This document shows, piece after piece, positions 7,762 to 16,507 of a stretch of DNA of 64,000 nucleotides. Made by a program: the position numbers and the translations under genes. Source of the DNA: Pseudomonas sp. R-28-1W-6 (lineage in GTDB: Bacteria > Pseudomonadota > Gammaproteobacteria > Pseudomonadales > Pseudomonadaceae); contig NZ_WELK01000001.1 in the NCBI RefSeq assembly GCF_009799925.1, positions 558,001 through 622,000 of the forward strand, in the 5' to 3' direction. Below the pieces are notes generated by a model that was not told where the DNA came from, ran no database searches, and saw nothing but the letters and a program-made list of their open reading frames with translations. Position 1 is the stretch's first letter; each line of letters starts with the position of its first letter.

Positions 7762-9447
7762 ATGTATTTAACCTCATTCCGCCAGCGCCAACGCGGCAAT
7801 GCCGCCGGCAAGCTGCTGACCATCGTGCTGGTGCTCGGCCTGCTCGGCCTGGGCGGCTGGCTGGTCAGCCAGGACATGCTCAAGCAGGGCGGCGACAGCC
7901 CGGTGGCCAGCCTGCCGAGCAGCCTCGGTGGCGGCGCGGCGGTGCCCGAGCCGGCCGAGCCGGTCAGCGGCACGCCGGTGCTGCAGTCGGCCGCGCCCTA
8001 TGAGATGAAGAACAACATCATCGACATCGACATGAGCGAGTACGCCGGCTATGGCGGCCTGATCGTCGCCAACGGTGGCCTGGCGCCCAACCCGGAGTCG
8101 ATCTTCGCCAAGCAGTACGGCTTCCAGGTACGCCTGAACAAGGGCGAGAGCGAGGAATGGTCGGCGCTGAACAACGGCCAGATGGCCGCCGTGGCCACCA
8201 CTGCCGATGTGCTGGCCGTGCTCGGCCGCCAGTTCGAGGTCACGGTGCCGGCGCAGATCGCCTTCTCCCGCGGCGCCGACCAGGTGGTGGTGGACAGCGA
8301 TATCGCCAGCATCAACCAGCTCAAGGGCAAGGTGCTCGGCGCCAGCCAGTTCAACGAGAGCGAGTTCTTCATTCGCTACCTGGCCTCCGAGGCCGGTGTG
8401 CCGGTCAAGGTGCTGCGCGACCTGGAAAGCCGCCCGGCACCCAACGAACTGGGCCTGGTGTTCTACGAGGATGCCTTCATCGCTTGCGATGCCTACGCCG
8501 CCGAGCTGAGCGGCAATGGCCGGCTGAACGGCTGCGTCGGCTGGTCGCCGCGTACCGACGAAGTAGTCGCCGAGTCTGCGGGTGCGGCGAAGATGCTGGT
8601 GTCCAACCGCAACCTGCTGGTGGTCGCCGACATCCTGGTGGTCAACAAGGGCTTTGCCACGGCCCATCCAGACAAGGTCAAAGGCCTGGTCCACGGCCTG
8701 CTGGAAGGCAACCGCCTGCTGCGTGACGACCCGCAGACCCATGCTGGCGTGGTCGCTCAGGCGTTCGGCTGGACCCAGCAGGAAACCCTCGACGAACTGG
8801 CCAAGGTGCACCTGAGCAACCTGCCGGAAAACCTCGCCTTCTTCGACGGCAGCATCGACTCGGCCGGCTCCTTCCAGGGCATCTTCCAGTCCTCGGTGCT
8901 GGCCTACGGCGCGCTGATCAAGAACCCGGCCGACCCGGCGCGTTTTGCCAATGTGCAGCACCTCAAGGCGCTGGATGCCGGTGGCCAGTTCAAGGGCCAG
9001 AGCATCTCCATCGCGCCGATCCGCACCAGCGGCAAGGTGGCCCTGGAAGGCGACGCGCTGCTGAGCAAGGACATCCGCTTCTTCTTCGAAGCCAACTCGG
9101 CCGCCCTGGACAAGCAGGCCAAGGCCAACCAGGACTACCTGGACACCATCAAGAAGTTCCTCCAGGTCAGCCCCGGCTCCATCGTCCTGCTGCGCGGCCA
9201 CGTGGACAACGCAATGGTCACCGACTTCGAGCGCCAGGGCGGCCCGGCGTTGGTCAAGAGCATGGCACTGAAGGCCATGGAGCTGTCGCGCCAGCGCACC
9301 CTGTCGGTCAAGGAAGCCCTGCTGGCCCGCCACCCCGGCATCGCCGACGACCGCATCGAACTGGTCGGCCGCGGCTGGGAAGAACCGCTCGGCCAGGACA
9401 GCGAGCAGAACCGCCGCGTCGAGGTGCAGTGGTTCACCCTGGAGTGA
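7762..9447 (+). CDS. substrate-binding-protein/OmpA-domain fusion, membrane-anchored
   Basis: This 561-residue protein has an N-terminal hydrophobic anchor (KLLTIVLVLGLLGLGGWLV, about residues 17-36). A type-2 periplasmic-binding fold of the NMT1/TauA kind follows (about residues 85-420). It contains the usual features FSRGADQVVVDSD and DILVVNKGFATAHPDKVKGL. The C-terminal OmpA-like peptidoglycan-binding domain (about 435-561) ends in the typical NRRVEVQW. No ABC permease or ATPase is nearby, so it probably does not feed a transporter. It may sense a periplasmic ligand while tethered to the wall. ATG 7762 follows GGGAGACG. It is the last gene of the plus-strand set and is followed by a strong hairpin. 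Confidence 0.85.
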   Translation: MYLTSFRQRQRGNAAGKLLTIVLVLGLLGLGGWLVSQDMLKQGGDSPVASLPSSLGGGAAVPEPAEPVSGTPVLQSAAPYEMKNNIIDIDMSEYAGYGGLIVANGGLAPNPESIFAKQYGFQVRLNKGESEEWSALNNGQMAAVATTADVLAVLGRQFEVTVPAQIAFSRGADQVVVDSDIASINQLKGKVLGASQFNESEFFIRYLASEAGVPVKVLRDLESRPAPNELGLVFYEDAFIACDAYAAELSGNGRLNGCVGWSPRTDEVVAESAGAAKMLVSNRNLLVVADILVVNKGFATAHPDKVKGLVHGLLEGNRLLRDDPQTHAGVVAQAFGWTQQETLDELAKVHLSNLPENLAFFDGSIDSAGSFQGIFQSSVLAYGALIKNPADPARFANVQHLKALDAGGQFKGQSISIAPIRTSGKVALEGDALLSKDIRFFFEANSAALDKQAKANQDYLDTIKKFLQVSPGSIVLLRGHVDNAMVTDFERQGGPALVKSMALKAMELSRQRTLSVKEALLARHPGIADDRIELVGRGWEEPLGQDSEQNRRVEVQWFTLE

Positions 9448-9490
9448 TCTGCCGCCTCTGCCGCGCTTGTGCGCGGCGCAGGCTGAAACG

Positions 9491-9517
9491 AAAACACCGG
9501 CGCCAGGCCGGTGTTTT
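9491..9517. terminator. bidirectional intrinsic terminator between convergent operons
   Basis: An 11-bp stem (AAAACACCGGC with its complement) and five-base loop have A-runs on one side and T-runs on the other. It therefore works for the gene ending at 9447 and for the gene ending at 9544. Confidence 0.9.
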
Positions 9518-9543
9518 TTATCGCTCGTGCGCGGTGCCCGTTC

Positions 9544-9984
9544 TTAGAACCAGGGCTTGGCCGCGTTGACGTAGGTCTGCTCGAACTCTTCATCGGACTT
9601 GGTCAGGTAGATGATGAATTCGACGAAGGCGATCACGCCAATCACCATCGACGGGATCCCCAGCAGGATGAAGCCGAAGATGAACACCAGTAGCATGATC
9701 ACGCCTTGCTTGTTGTAGCCAAGGAAGAACTTGTGCGCGCCGAAGGCGCCGAGGAAGAAGGCGAGGATGGCGGCGGGGATCTTCTTCGACGAACCGGCGG
9801 CGGCCTGCTCCTGGTAGATGGCTTCGGCTACGCCGTTATTCACCGAGAAATCCACAGCCGCACCGCTTTTCGGCAGCACGGAGCCTTTCCACTGGGCCAT
9901 GTCGAAGTTGTAGCGGTTGCCGTCGTCGGCGCTGATGATGCCGGTGCGGCTGTCGCTGTTGAAGTCGAGGATCTTGCCTTTCAT
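9544..9984 (-). CDS. cold-shock-like/TM2-domain membrane protein
   Basis: This 146-residue protein has an N-terminal beta-rich stretch (about residues 1-58) that begins MKGKILDFNSDSRTGIISAD and resembles a cold-shock/OB fold. A TM2 domain follows (about 68-130): IPAAILAFFLGAFGAHKFFLG, then a second membrane helix. It is the last gene of the minus-strand set and lies 39 bases after the VWA-like gene. TM2 proteins are small two-helix membrane proteins of unclear function. The fusion suggests coupling of a cytosolic nucleic-acid- or ligand-binding head to the membrane. The domains are clear and the function is not known. Confidence 0.82.
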   Translation of the reverse strand: MKGKILDFNSDSRTGIISADDGNRYNFDMAQWKGSVLPKSGAAVDFSVNNGVAEAIYQEQAAAGSSKKIPAAILAFFLGAFGAHKFFLGYNKQGVIMLLVFIFGFILLGIPSMVIGVIAFVEFIIYLTKSDEEFEQTYVNAAKPWF

Positions 9985-10023
9985 GGTGCATTCCTTGTGC
10001 TGGGGTGGGGATTTCGACGCGGG

Positions 10024-10854
10024 TTATTTCAGGTCGACATTCAGGCTGGGCGAGCCAAAGGCCACCAGGCTGGCGTTGGAGCCTTCGAAGTAGCCTTGCC
10101 AGAAGTCTTGCAGCAGCTCCATGGTCTTGCCGGAGCGGTACGCCTGCTTGACGTCCTTGGTTACCAGGCCGGCGCCGGCGACATACACCCGGGCACCTTG
10201 CAGGTCGGCAAACAGCTGTTTCTCACCAACTCGCTTCAATTCGGCCTGCGCTTGCAGGTCGCGGATGCGGTTGTTGGCGTAGAAACTGCCGAAGTCGCTG
10301 TTCTCGAGCATGTCCGAGAGCAGCAGAATCACGCGCTGGTCGGCCTGCTGGCCGGCCAGGTCGCTGCCGATGTCGCGCAGCGAGTGGAATATCTCGCTGC
10401 GCGGGATATCTTCCGAGGCCTCGCGCAGGGTACTGACGAAGGCCTGGCCGAACTTCTTGCGAAAGAACGCCTGTTGCTCGGCCACGCACTTGTCGAAGCT
10501 GCGCAGTGACTGCATGCCCACGCTGTCACGCACCTTGCCGGCGAGCGGTTGATTCAGCTCGCCGGCGAAGCGCAACTGCATGAACTGCTCGGGCAGGAAG
10601 GCGGAGAAGCTGTACAGGCGCACCTTGTCGCCGGGGGCGACGAAGCGGTTGATCTGGCCCCAGGCGGCTTTCTGGATGCTCTCCGGCATGGGCACGGTCT
10701 GGTCGACGATCACCGTCAGCTCACGGCCTGAGCCGGGCTGGCGGAATTCGTCGACCTTGGCATAGCCGTAGCAATCGGGGATGTCGTTGCGCTCGCCCGC
10801 CTGCGCCAGGGCAGGCAGGCAGAGCAGCAGGGCAATCAGCGGCTTGAGCTTCAT
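10024..10854 (-). CDS. periplasmic von Willebrand A-like protein
   Basis: This 276-residue protein has a Sec signal peptide (MKLKPLIALLLCLPALAQA, cleavage after AQA). The fold looks like a divergent VWA domain. A strand ELTVIVDQT sits where the metal-binding DxSxS motif would be, and a later strand VILLLSDMLENSDF carries the distal aspartate. The motif DQTVP is degenerate, so metal binding is uncertain. The gene follows the upstream membrane-protein gene with no gap (TGA then ATG), so the two are translationally coupled. It probably works with that membrane protein and the OmpA-like lipoprotein at the envelope. Specific function unknown. Confidence 0.7.
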   Translation of the reverse strand: MKLKPLIALLLCLPALAQAGERNDIPDCYGYAKVDEFRQPGSGRELTVIVDQTVPMPESIQKAAWGQINRFVAPGDKVRLYSFSAFLPEQFMQLRFAGELNQPLAGKVRDSVGMQSLRSFDKCVAEQQAFFRKKFGQAFVSTLREASEDIPRSEIFHSLRDIGSDLAGQQADQRVILLLSDMLENSDFGSFYANNRIRDLQAQAELKRVGEKQLFADLQGARVYVAGAGLVTKDVKQAYRSGKTMELLQDFWQGYFEGSNASLVAFGSPSLNVDLK

Positions 10855-12444
10855 TCAGACCCCTTCGAAGTCTTTCAGCAGTTGCTGCTCGGTGCGCAGG
10901 GCCAGTACGGCGCTCAGGTCGTAGCCCTTGGCCTGGCAGATGGTACGCAGCTGCTCGTCGTTGTAGGCGGTCAGGTCCTTGTTGCGCAGGGCCTCCAGGG
11001 CGGAGGCGGGCGCTGCGGCGCTCTCGGCCTGGGGCTGTGCCGCCGTTGGCGCGGGTTGGCTGTGCTGCTCCTCGACCGGGACGGCTACCCGAGGTGCGGC
11101 CGGCGCTGTACTGGCGGCCACGTTGCTGGCCGCGGCGCTGACGGGTTCCACCGACTTGTGGGTGACGTTCTCTTCCTGCATGCGGCGCACGTAGGCGTTG
11201 AAGTCACGACCCTGGGCGCCGTTGATGGCGATCTGCACGTCGCTGTTGGTGGTGGGGCGGCGCGACAGCTTCATCTGCAGCATGCGCAGCTTGTGGTCGG
11301 CGTGGGCGCTGATCTTGATGCGCTGGGTTTCCATCCAGCGTTCCAGCTCGGCGGCGTTATTGAATTTGTGGGTGTATTCCCAGGCCTTTTTCGACTCGAC
11401 CCCGGCGAAACCGAAGATCGATGCCAGCCAGACGCTGACTGCCTGGATCGCCACATAGATCACCGAGAGCACCACGAAGGTGATCAGCGAGGCGCTGCGG
11501 ATCGCATCCATCTTGTCGGTCAGGGTGCTGTCGCCGGCTTGCTGGTTCACCGCCGCCGACTCGTCGGGCAGCTCGAACGGGCTCTCGTCGCTTTCGTAGC
11601 TCTGCTCGGCGAACACGCTCGGGTTGCCGACCATTTCGGTCTCGATGCTCTTCAGCTGGTAGGCGCGGATGCCGAAGGCGGCGCAGGCCATGATCAGCAC
11701 GACCAGGGCGCAGCCGATGATCCAGCCGTGCTTGGGGGTCACGGTGTGGTTGGTGTTGAGGCGGGCGAGAATGCGGTTGTAGTCCTTGGCCGCCGCGTCC
11801 TTGTCGGTTTCCTTGATGCGGACGCCCGGCTGCTGCTTGAGCGGCGCATTACCGCGCTCGGGGTCACTCTCCCACCAGTGGCGGGCCTTGTTCACCAGCG
11901 AGTTGTGGTGGATGGCGCGGCCGGCGGCTTCGGCGAAACCGGCGGAAATGATCGACAGCAGGAAGGCCGCCATCCAGCCCAGATAGGTCTGGTCATTGGA
12001 CGACAGGTTCTGGTTGATGAACGGCACCAGCACATAGGCGAAACCCACGGCCTCGAACAGGATCAGCAGGAAGATCAGTACCAGCACCCATAGCGGCCGC
12101 TCGCGACGATCACCTTCGCCGATGGCGTCCAGGTAGGCTTCGCACTTGTTGTAGTAGTCGGCATTCTTCTCGCCGACCTCCTGGTAGTAGTCGTAGTAGC
12201 TGTTGCACAGCGAGGTCTCGCTGAGCAGCCACTTCTTGTTGTCGGCGCTGGTGCTGCTGCCGGCCAGGCGGGCAACGCTGCCGATCAGCGGCACGCCGTG
12301 CCAGACACGCATGACGAAGTAGCCGACCTTGTCCCAGTAGACCTTGATCAGGATGGCTGCCAGCAGGGTTGAAATCACCGCACCGGTGATCAGCTTGTTG
12401 GCCCAGGCCAGGGCCATCAGCGCATTGAAGCTGAATTCTTCCAT
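10855..12444 (-). CDS. multipass inner-membrane protein, function unknown
   Basis: This 529-residue protein has about five to six predicted membrane helices (near residues 8-35, 118-145, 160-185, 243-262 and 316-345). A large cytosolic C-terminal region includes an Ala/Pro-rich linker (about 425-490). The last 35 residues resemble a short SAP- or Rho-N-like helical motif (ALEALRNKDLTAYNDEQLRT). The first helix is followed by conserved-looking Trp/Tyr-rich segments. I recognise no family. It starts 15 bases after the OmpA-like lipoprotein gene and abuts the VWA-like gene, so the three should form one complex or pathway. Confidence 0.72.
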   Translation of the reverse strand: MEEFSFNALMALAWANKLITGAVISTLLAAILIKVYWDKVGYFVMRVWHGVPLIGSVARLAGSSTSADNKKWLLSETSLCNSYYDYYQEVGEKNADYYNKCEAYLDAIGEGDRRERPLWVLVLIFLLILFEAVGFAYVLVPFINQNLSSNDQTYLGWMAAFLLSIISAGFAEAAGRAIHHNSLVNKARHWWESDPERGNAPLKQQPGVRIKETDKDAAAKDYNRILARLNTNHTVTPKHGWIIGCALVVLIMACAAFGIRAYQLKSIETEMVGNPSVFAEQSYESDESPFELPDESAAVNQQAGDSTLTDKMDAIRSASLITFVVLSVIYVAIQAVSVWLASIFGFAGVESKKAWEYTHKFNNAAELERWMETQRIKISAHADHKLRMLQMKLSRRPTTNSDVQIAINGAQGRDFNAYVRRMQEENVTHKSVEPVSAAASNVAASTAPAAPRVAVPVEEQHSQPAPTAAQPQAESAAAPASALEALRNKDLTAYNDEQLRTICQAKGYDLSAVLALRTEQQLLKDFEGV

Positions 12445-12459
12445 TTTGCTTTCCTTGTT

Positions 12460-13947
12460 TTAGGTGCGAACCGGTACGAAGCTGGCGGTGTAGGCTTCGC
12501 CGTTGCGTTTCGGGTAGACCAGCACACCATCGGTGGCTTGTGCGCTGCCCTTGCTGAACACCACGTCCATGCAGGACAAGGGTGCTTGGGGATCCTTGAG
12601 GAACACGCGGTAGAGCACGCGGTCTTCGCCTTCGTAGGTGTTGGCAATGGCATCGGCCTTGACCAGCGACTTGCGGTTGCCCTGGGCATAGTCCTGTACG
12701 ACCTGGATGAACGGCTGACGGTCGACGGTGGCGGCGTCGCGCAGGATCGAGACCGGCGAGATGGTCACCAGGTGGCCATTGACCGTCTGCGCCCACACGC
12801 GGTTGTTGTAGCCGGGCAGGTAGTCGGTAGTCTGGCGTGTTTCCAGCGTCTGGCCGCTGGCCAGGTTGAACACCTCGCCGCTCTGCCGTGGCTTGTCGTT
12901 GTCGCAGCTGCTCATGGGGATGTCGGCAGCGTAGGCCGAGGAAATTACCGCGAAACCGCCGCTCTTCGGCACGATGGCCTGGCCCAGGGTCCAGTTGCTG
13001 GATGCGCTTGGCTGGCCGCCGAAGTCGACGACTTTGCCGGTATGCGGGCTGGCCGGTTTGCTGCTCGGCTGGACCTGTGCGGTGCTGGTCGGCGCCGGCT
13101 GTTTGCTGGTTGCCGAAGGCTGGGGCTGCGGGGTCTTGCCCGGTTTGACCGGCGTGGCTTGCGCTTCGGTCGCGGTGCCGTGGGCCAGGTATTTGGGGTT
13201 GTTCTGCTCTGCGTTGACGCGCTGCACCAGGGTCGCCCGGTCATTGACCTCGACGATCTCGACCCGGCGGTTCTTGCCACGTTGCAGCGGATCGCTATTG
13301 TCCGCCACGGGGCGCGAAGCTCCGGCACCTTGAAAGTACATGCGTTCGGCGGCGATGCCCTGTTCGACCAGGATGCTGGCCACCGCGCGGGCGCGGCGCT
13401 CGGAGAGCTTCTGGTTGGTTTGGGCGCTGCCTGTGGCGTCGGTGTGGCCGACCACCAGAATGGCGGTGTCGGCCTGCCCGGCGAAGGCGCTGGCCAGCTT
13501 GCGTACCTGACGTTGACCGTCGACGCTGAGCTCGGCGCTGCCCACCGCGAACATGCCCTGGTCTTCCACCTGGGCAACGATGCCGGCTTCTTCCGGAGCG
13601 GCGCTGGGAGTACTGCCGGCAGTCTGCAGGGTTTCCACCTGCAGCTTGAGGTTTTCCTCCTGGGCCAGTTTCTGCAGGCGCTCGACGCGACTCTTGTACA
13701 CCAGCGCCAGGCCACAGCCGGCAGCCGCCCCAACGGCGGCACCACCGACGATGGCGCCGCTATCGCCCTTGGTCAGCGCACCGATAGCCGCGCCCGTGGC
13801 GGCACCCAACAGGCCACCGGCGATGCAGTTGACCGTGCCACTGTTGTTGGCGGCGAAGTTGTCGACGGTGGCGCAGCTGCTGGTACCCAGGCTAATGGCA
13901 AGGGCCAGGGCGCTGGTGCGGAATAGGCGAGAACTGCTGGGGGTCAA
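12460..13947 (-). CDS. OmpA-family outer-membrane lipoprotein
   Basis: This 495-residue protein has a lipoprotein signal with lipobox LGTSSC (Cys about residue 25). A glycine-zipper stretch follows (GGLLGAATGAAIGALTKG, about 45-80), then a short coiled coil. The OmpA-like peptidoglycan-binding domain (about 130-255) contains VGHTDATGSAQTNQKLSERRA and NRRVEIVEV. A Pro/Ser/Thr linker leads to a C-terminal periplasmic domain (about 335-495) with several cysteines that I do not recognise. The leading gene of the minus set, it probably ties the complex to outer membrane and wall. It mirrors the OmpA fusion that closes the facing operon. Confidence 0.82.
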   Translation of the reverse strand: MTPSSSRLFRTSALALAISLGTSSCATVDNFAANNSGTVNCIAGGLLGAATGAAIGALTKGDSGAIVGGAAVGAAAGCGLALVYKSRVERLQKLAQEENLKLQVETLQTAGSTPSAAPEEAGIVAQVEDQGMFAVGSAELSVDGQRQVRKLASAFAGQADTAILVVGHTDATGSAQTNQKLSERRARAVASILVEQGIAAERMYFQGAGASRPVADNSDPLQRGKNRRVEIVEVNDRATLVQRVNAEQNNPKYLAHGTATEAQATPVKPGKTPQPQPSATSKQPAPTSTAQVQPSSKPASPHTGKVVDFGGQPSASSNWTLGQAIVPKSGGFAVISSAYAADIPMSSCDNDKPRQSGEVFNLASGQTLETRQTTDYLPGYNNRVWAQTVNGHLVTISPVSILRDAATVDRQPFIQVVQDYAQGNRKSLVKADAIANTYEGEDRVLYRVFLKDPQAPLSCMDVVFSKGSAQATDGVLVYPKRNGEAYTASFVPVRT

Positions 13948-14249
13948 AAGGCTTGCTCCTGATGCTGACGGCAGAGCTTCAGGGCAACCGCGAAGAGCGG
14001 GGTATCGATGAGGTTCATCCCTGAAGCCGGCACAGCCATACGTGGCTTATTGCGGTGTCGGGGGATTTCATCACAGCCATAGTGGCACTTCAATGGCGCC
14101 AATAAAAAAACGTCAAATTTTCGGGAAATCAACCGCTTAGCCAGGCGAGCGGCTGGGTTGTTCGAAAATGTGGGGAGCAGCCAGCAAGACCGTGCCCGCC
14201 TGGCAGGACGAGTGCCTGGACTTTTGGCGGTGCGGAGTGATCCGCAGCG

Positions 14250-14278
14250 CTCGCGACCGAAGCCGCTCCTACGGCAAG
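14250..14278 (-). repeat. Pseudomonas-type REP element
   Basis: Read on the minus strand this contains GTAGGAGCGGCTTCGGTCGC, the familiar Pseudomonas REP core. A small palindrome (GCGGA-GTGA-TCCGC, 14232-14245) lies beside it. It is intergenic, downstream of terC. Confidence 0.75.
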
Positions 14279-14297
14279 GCTGCGGCTGGGATATGGC

Positions 14298-14324
14298 AAA
14301 AAAACGGGGCCCATCGGGCCCCGT
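14298..14324 (-). terminator. intrinsic terminator of terC
   Basis: A nine-bp GC stem (ACGGGGCCC with its complement, loop ATC) is followed on the minus strand by a run of seven T. It lies 20 bases past the terC stop. Confidence 0.88.
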
Positions 14325-14344
14325 CGGGTTCGCGCGCAGAGGGC

Positions 14345-15103
14345 TTATTCGCCCGGAATGTCCTTGCGCAGCTTGACCGGCTCTTCCTTGCGCCCGCGGG
14401 CGGTGCGCATGCGGATGTTGATCGCTTCGACCGCCAGGGAGAAGGCCATGGCGAAGTAGACGTAGCCCTTCGGCACGTGGATCTCGAAGGCTTCGGCGAT
14501 CAGCACGGTGCCGACCACGATGAGGAACGACAGCGCCAGCATCTTCAGCGACGGGTGCTTGTCGATGAAGTCGCTGATGGTGCCGGCGGCGACCATCATC
14601 ACCAGCACGGCGACGACGATGGCGGCGACCATCACCGGCACGTTGGAGACCATGCCCACGGCGGTGATCACCGAGTCCAGGCTGAACACGATGTCGATGA
14701 TGGCGATCTGGATGATGGTGCCGACGAAGCCGCCCATCATGCTCTTCGGCTCGCCGGCGGTTTCGTCCTCGCCTTCCAGGCCCTGGTAGATCTCCGAGCT
14801 GCTCTTCCACAGGAGGAACAGGCCGCCGAAGAACAGGATCAGGTCACGCCCGGAGATGCCCTGGCCCATGACGCTGAACAGGTCGGCGGTCAGGCGCATG
14901 ACCCAGGTGATGGACAGCAGCAGCAGGATGCGCGTGACCATGGCCAGGGCCAGGCCGAAGAAGCGGGTCTTGGCTTGCATATGCGGCGGCATGCGGCCGA
15001 CCAGGATGGCGATCATGATGATGTTGTCGATGCCCAGGACGATTTCCAGGACCGTCAGGGTGAAGAAGGCAACCCAGATTTCCGGGTTGGTCAGCCATTC
15101 CAT
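14345..15103 (-). CDS. TerC-family integral membrane protein
   Basis: This 252-residue protein of the TerC/Alx family has about seven membrane helices. The diagnostic acidic motifs are present: LEIVLGIDNIIMIAI near residues 20-35 and IDIVFSLDSVITAVG near 137-151. These are thought to handle metal ions, with manganese export shown for some homologues. A charged loop (about 108-125, EGEDETAGEP) separates the halves. A minus-strand -10-like TAGAAT (15161-15166) gives a short leader with no room for a yybP-ykoY riboswitch. It is monocistronic by the terminator at its end. Confidence 0.88.
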   Translation of the reverse strand: MEWLTNPEIWVAFFTLTVLEIVLGIDNIIMIAILVGRMPPHMQAKTRFFGLALAMVTRILLLLSITWVMRLTADLFSVMGQGISGRDLILFFGGLFLLWKSSSEIYQGLEGEDETAGEPKSMMGGFVGTIIQIAIIDIVFSLDSVITAVGMVSNVPVMVAAIVVAVLVMMVAAGTISDFIDKHPSLKMLALSFLIVVGTVLIAEAFEIHVPKGYVYFAMAFSLAVEAINIRMRTARGRKEEPVKLRKDIPGE

Positions 15104-15202
15104 ATCTATTCCTTGCTATTCAACGAGTCGGGCGGCGCCGTGCGCCGGCTAAGCGCGGCGATTCTAGCCGGCTTTGCGGGAAATTTCCGGTGCTCCCGGC
15201 AT

Positions 15203-16507
15203 TCATCCGCCGAACAGCGGGAACACGCCCAGCAGCAACGCGGCCAGGAGGATGGCCAGGCAGATCAGCACCGCCCATTTCAGGGTGAAGCGCTGGTGGT
15301 CGCCGAACTCGACCTTGGCCAGGCCGACCAGCAGGTAGGTGGACGGCACCAGCGGACTGAGCAGGTGCACCGGCTGGCCGACGATCGAGGCGCGGGCCAT
15401 TTCCACCGGGCTGATGCCGTAGTGGCTGGCGGCCTCGGCCAGCACCGGCAGCACGCCGTAGTAGAAGGCGTCGTTGGACATGAAGAAGGTGAAGGGCATG
15501 CTCACCAGGGCGGTGATCACCGCCATGTAGGGGCCCATCGACGGCGGGATCACATCCAGCAGGCTCTTCGACATGGCCTCGACCATGCCGGTACCGCTGA
15601 GGATGCCGGTGAAGATGCCGGCGGCGAAGATCAGCCCGACCACCGCCAGGACGTTGCCGGCGTGGGCGGCGACGCGTTCCTTCTGCTGCTGCAGGCAGGG
15701 GTAGTTGATGATCATGGCCAGGCTGAAGGCGATCATGAACAGCACCGGCAGCGGCAGCAGGCCGGCGATCAGGGTGGCCATCAGGGTCGCGGTCAGCGCG
15801 CCGTTGATCCACAGCAGCTTGGGCCGGCGCGCTTCCGGATACTGCGACACGCTGATCTCGGCGTGCTGCTCGGCATCGTCCGGCAGGTGCAGCACGCCGA
15901 GGCGCGCGCGCTCGCGCTTGCCGTAGACCCAGGCGACGCCGAACAGGGCGAGGCAGCCGACCAGCATGGCCGGGATCATCGGCACGAAGATCGCCGAGGG
16001 GTCGACGTGCAGGGCGCTGGCGGCGCGGGCGGTGGGGCCGCCCCAGGGGGTCATGTTCATGATCCCGCCGGCGAGGATGATCAGCCCGGCCATGATCAGC
16101 GGGCTCATGCCCAGGCGGCTGTACAGCGGCAGCATGGCGGCCACGCAGATCATGTAGGTGGTGGCGCCGTCGCCGTCGAGAGAGACGATCAGGGCCAGGG
16201 CGGCGGTGCCCATGGACACCTTGAGCGGGTCGCCCTTGACCAGCTGGAGGATCTTGCGCACGGCCGGGTCGAACAGGCCGGAGTCGATCATCAGGGCGAA
16301 GTAGAGAATGGCGAACATCAGCATCACCCCGGTCGGGGCGAGCTTGCCGATGCCGTCGAGCATCATCGGGCCGATGCCGCTGGCGAAGCCGCCGAGCAGG
16401 GCGAAGGCGATGGGGATGATGATCAGGGCGATCAGGGCGGACAGGCGCTTGCTCATGATCAGGTACATGAAGGTCATGACCATGGCGAAGCCGAGAACAG
16501 TCAGCAT
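15203..16507 (-). CDS. CitMHS-family citrate/carboxylate:H+ symporter
   Basis: This 434-residue inner-membrane transporter has about 12 hydrophobic segments. It carries the family segments SLDGDGATTYMI (near 105-117), NMTPWGGPTARAASAL (near 150-165) and AAGIFTGILSGTGM. CitMHS proteins import citrate, often complexed with divalent metal, with protons. Start ATG 16507 is chosen because GGAG lies nine bases upstream and the family begins MLTVLGF; the frame is open further upstream. It faces away from the GFA-fold gene, so the 334-base gap should hold both promoters. Substrate is inferred from family. Confidence 0.88.
   Translation of the reverse strand: MLTVLGFAMVMTFMYLIMSKRLSALIALIIIPIAFALLGGFASGIGPMMLDGIGKLAPTGVMLMFAILYFALMIDSGLFDPAVRKILQLVKGDPLKVSMGTAALALIVSLDGDGATTYMICVAAMLPLYSRLGMSPLIMAGLIILAGGIMNMTPWGGPTARAASALHVDPSAIFVPMIPAMLVGCLALFGVAWVYGKRERARLGVLHLPDDAEQHAEISVSQYPEARRPKLLWINGALTATLMATLIAGLLPLPVLFMIAFSLAMIINYPCLQQQKERVAAHAGNVLAVVGLIFAAGIFTGILSGTGMVEAMSKSLLDVIPPSMGPYMAVITALVSMPFTFFMSNDAFYYGVLPVLAEAASHYGISPVEMARASIVGQPVHLLSPLVPSTYLLVGLAKVEFGDHQRFTLKWAVLICLAILLAALLLGVFPLFGG

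Larger units (their letters stand above)
13948..14344. other. intergenic region: operon upstream, REP element, terC terminator
   Basis: This stretch of about 400 bases holds no convincing gene. It contains the promoter side of the OmpA-lipoprotein operon (AT-rich around 14100-14125), a REP element (14250-14278) and the terC terminator. Short open frames here are not supported by codon pattern. Confidence 0.6.

Noticed and set aside
15104..15202. yybP-ykoY manganese riboswitch ahead of terC
   Set aside because: The leader after the -10-like TAGAAT is only about 50 bases and lacks the conserved paired loops.
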